Shown here: in pieces, positions 63,251 to 64,000 of the stretch
How the letters are laid out: every line of letters begins with the position of its first letter
Position numbering within the stretch: the first letter of the stretch is position 1
Source: Gymnorhina tibicen
Taxonomy: Eukaryota > Chordata > Aves > Passeriformes > Artamidae
Direction: 5' to 3'
DNA: 64,000 nt
Assembly (NCBI GenBank): GCA_013399875.1
Contig: VXAZ01009688.1
Span: 832,437-896,436 of the forward strand
Notes under the pieces: generated by a model
Told to the model about the DNA's origin: nothing
What the model saw: only the letters and a program-made list of their open reading frames with translations
Databases searched by the model: none
Program-made: the position numbers and the translations under genes

Positions 63251-64000
63251 ACTTCCATACTGTGCTCTGATCACTCCTTCCTATTCTTTTCACACTTCTT
63301 GATAGAATTTCACTCAACAATAACTGTCTGTCATGAGCACTTGAAAATACACACATCACCCTTGTCCTTCTGCAGAGCTGGCAAGATAGTGCTGAAAGAT
63401 CTGCATGGAGATGGCATAAAGGGAATTCCTCTCCCTTGTGTTAATTAGATTTACACCTTCTCTTAAAGGATACACTCCTTGTCTTCATGTCTGCAGAGCT
63501 GCCTGCTGCTGTCAAAATGCCAGCTGGTTGCAGTGAACTTTTCTCTAGCACAGGACAAAGGTCTGCATTAAGAGCCTCTTTTTCTGTTGGTTTTCTTTTT
63601 TCTTCTTTTCAAGGGTATAGGTAGGTGAGAGTGTTCTCTCACCAGGAGTAACCTTTCTTTTCCACATATGCTTCTCCAGATCTGCATCTATTGAGGATAT
63701 TCTGGATTTGTCATGTCATATTCTGTTTAAGAAAGATTCCCCTTATAAATAGGCATAAACTTACTTTCACACTTCCTGAAAATGCTCCTTCTGCAGTGAG
63801 TTCTACATCCCCACTTTCTCTCACCTGCAGTGGATTGGATTCCTTTTAAGGCTTGTAGTGGTGTAACTAAGCACACATCTTCGATTAATGTGATGGTTTT
63901 CTCTCAGTAATGACACTTTTTTTTCCTAATTGATGACAGAGAAACAGGATTGCCACCTCTGTCTGGTAAGATTCTGTGGAGTCTTCAAAGAATGGTGTAA

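Overview
The window is vertebrate nuclear DNA, most probably avian. The coding exons match vertebrate single-copy genes at near-ortholog level. The introns are short, the promoters are CpG islands, and the only interspersed repeats I recognise are fragments of CR1, the dominant bird LINE, plus one MIR-like relic. I cannot fix the species. The style of the CR1 copies suggests a neoavian bird, but this is weak.

Layout from left to right: VHL, last two coding exons (+); IRAK2, complete with 13 coding exons (+); a 3.6 kb interval holding IRAK2 and SEC13 3' sequence plus an isolated GC-rich promoter-like block at 19.5-19.7 kb; SEC13, complete with 9 coding exons (-); a 388 bp shared CpG promoter; CAND2, complete with 15 coding exons (+); RPL32, complete with 3 coding exons and a 5' leader exon (-); MBD4, 3' seven exons (-), with the N-terminus lost in a 316-base run of N; IFT122, first 16 coding exons (+), running off the right edge. 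Exon borders were set by reading frame, GT/GC-AG signals and agreement with known vertebrate proteins. Summed coding lengths are 715 aa (IRAK2), 320 aa (SEC13), 1235 aa (CAND2), 135 aa (RPL32), about 501 codons (MBD4, partial) and 623 codons (IFT122, partial).

The genes do not form a pathway. They are neighbours by conserved synteny: VHL/IRAK2/SEC13 and CAND2/RPL32 lie in human 3p25, and MBD4/IFT122 in human 3q21-22. Loose functional links exist. VHL (substrate receptor) and CAND2 (exchange factor) both act on cullin-RING ligases. IRAK2 is a Toll/IL-1 signalling pseudokinase. SEC13 serves COPII, the nuclear pore and GATOR2. MBD4 is a mismatch glycosylase. IFT122 is a ciliary IFT-A subunit.

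I found no clearly new protein system. The most interesting points are the orphan promoter between the convergent IRAK2 and SEC13 genes with no recognisable TATDN2 or GHRL, a GC-AG intron in IRAK2, the SEC13/CAND2 bidirectional promoter, a 10-bp minisatellite directly upstream of the IFT122 start codon beside the assembly gap, and a candidate CTCF site between RPL32 and MBD4.
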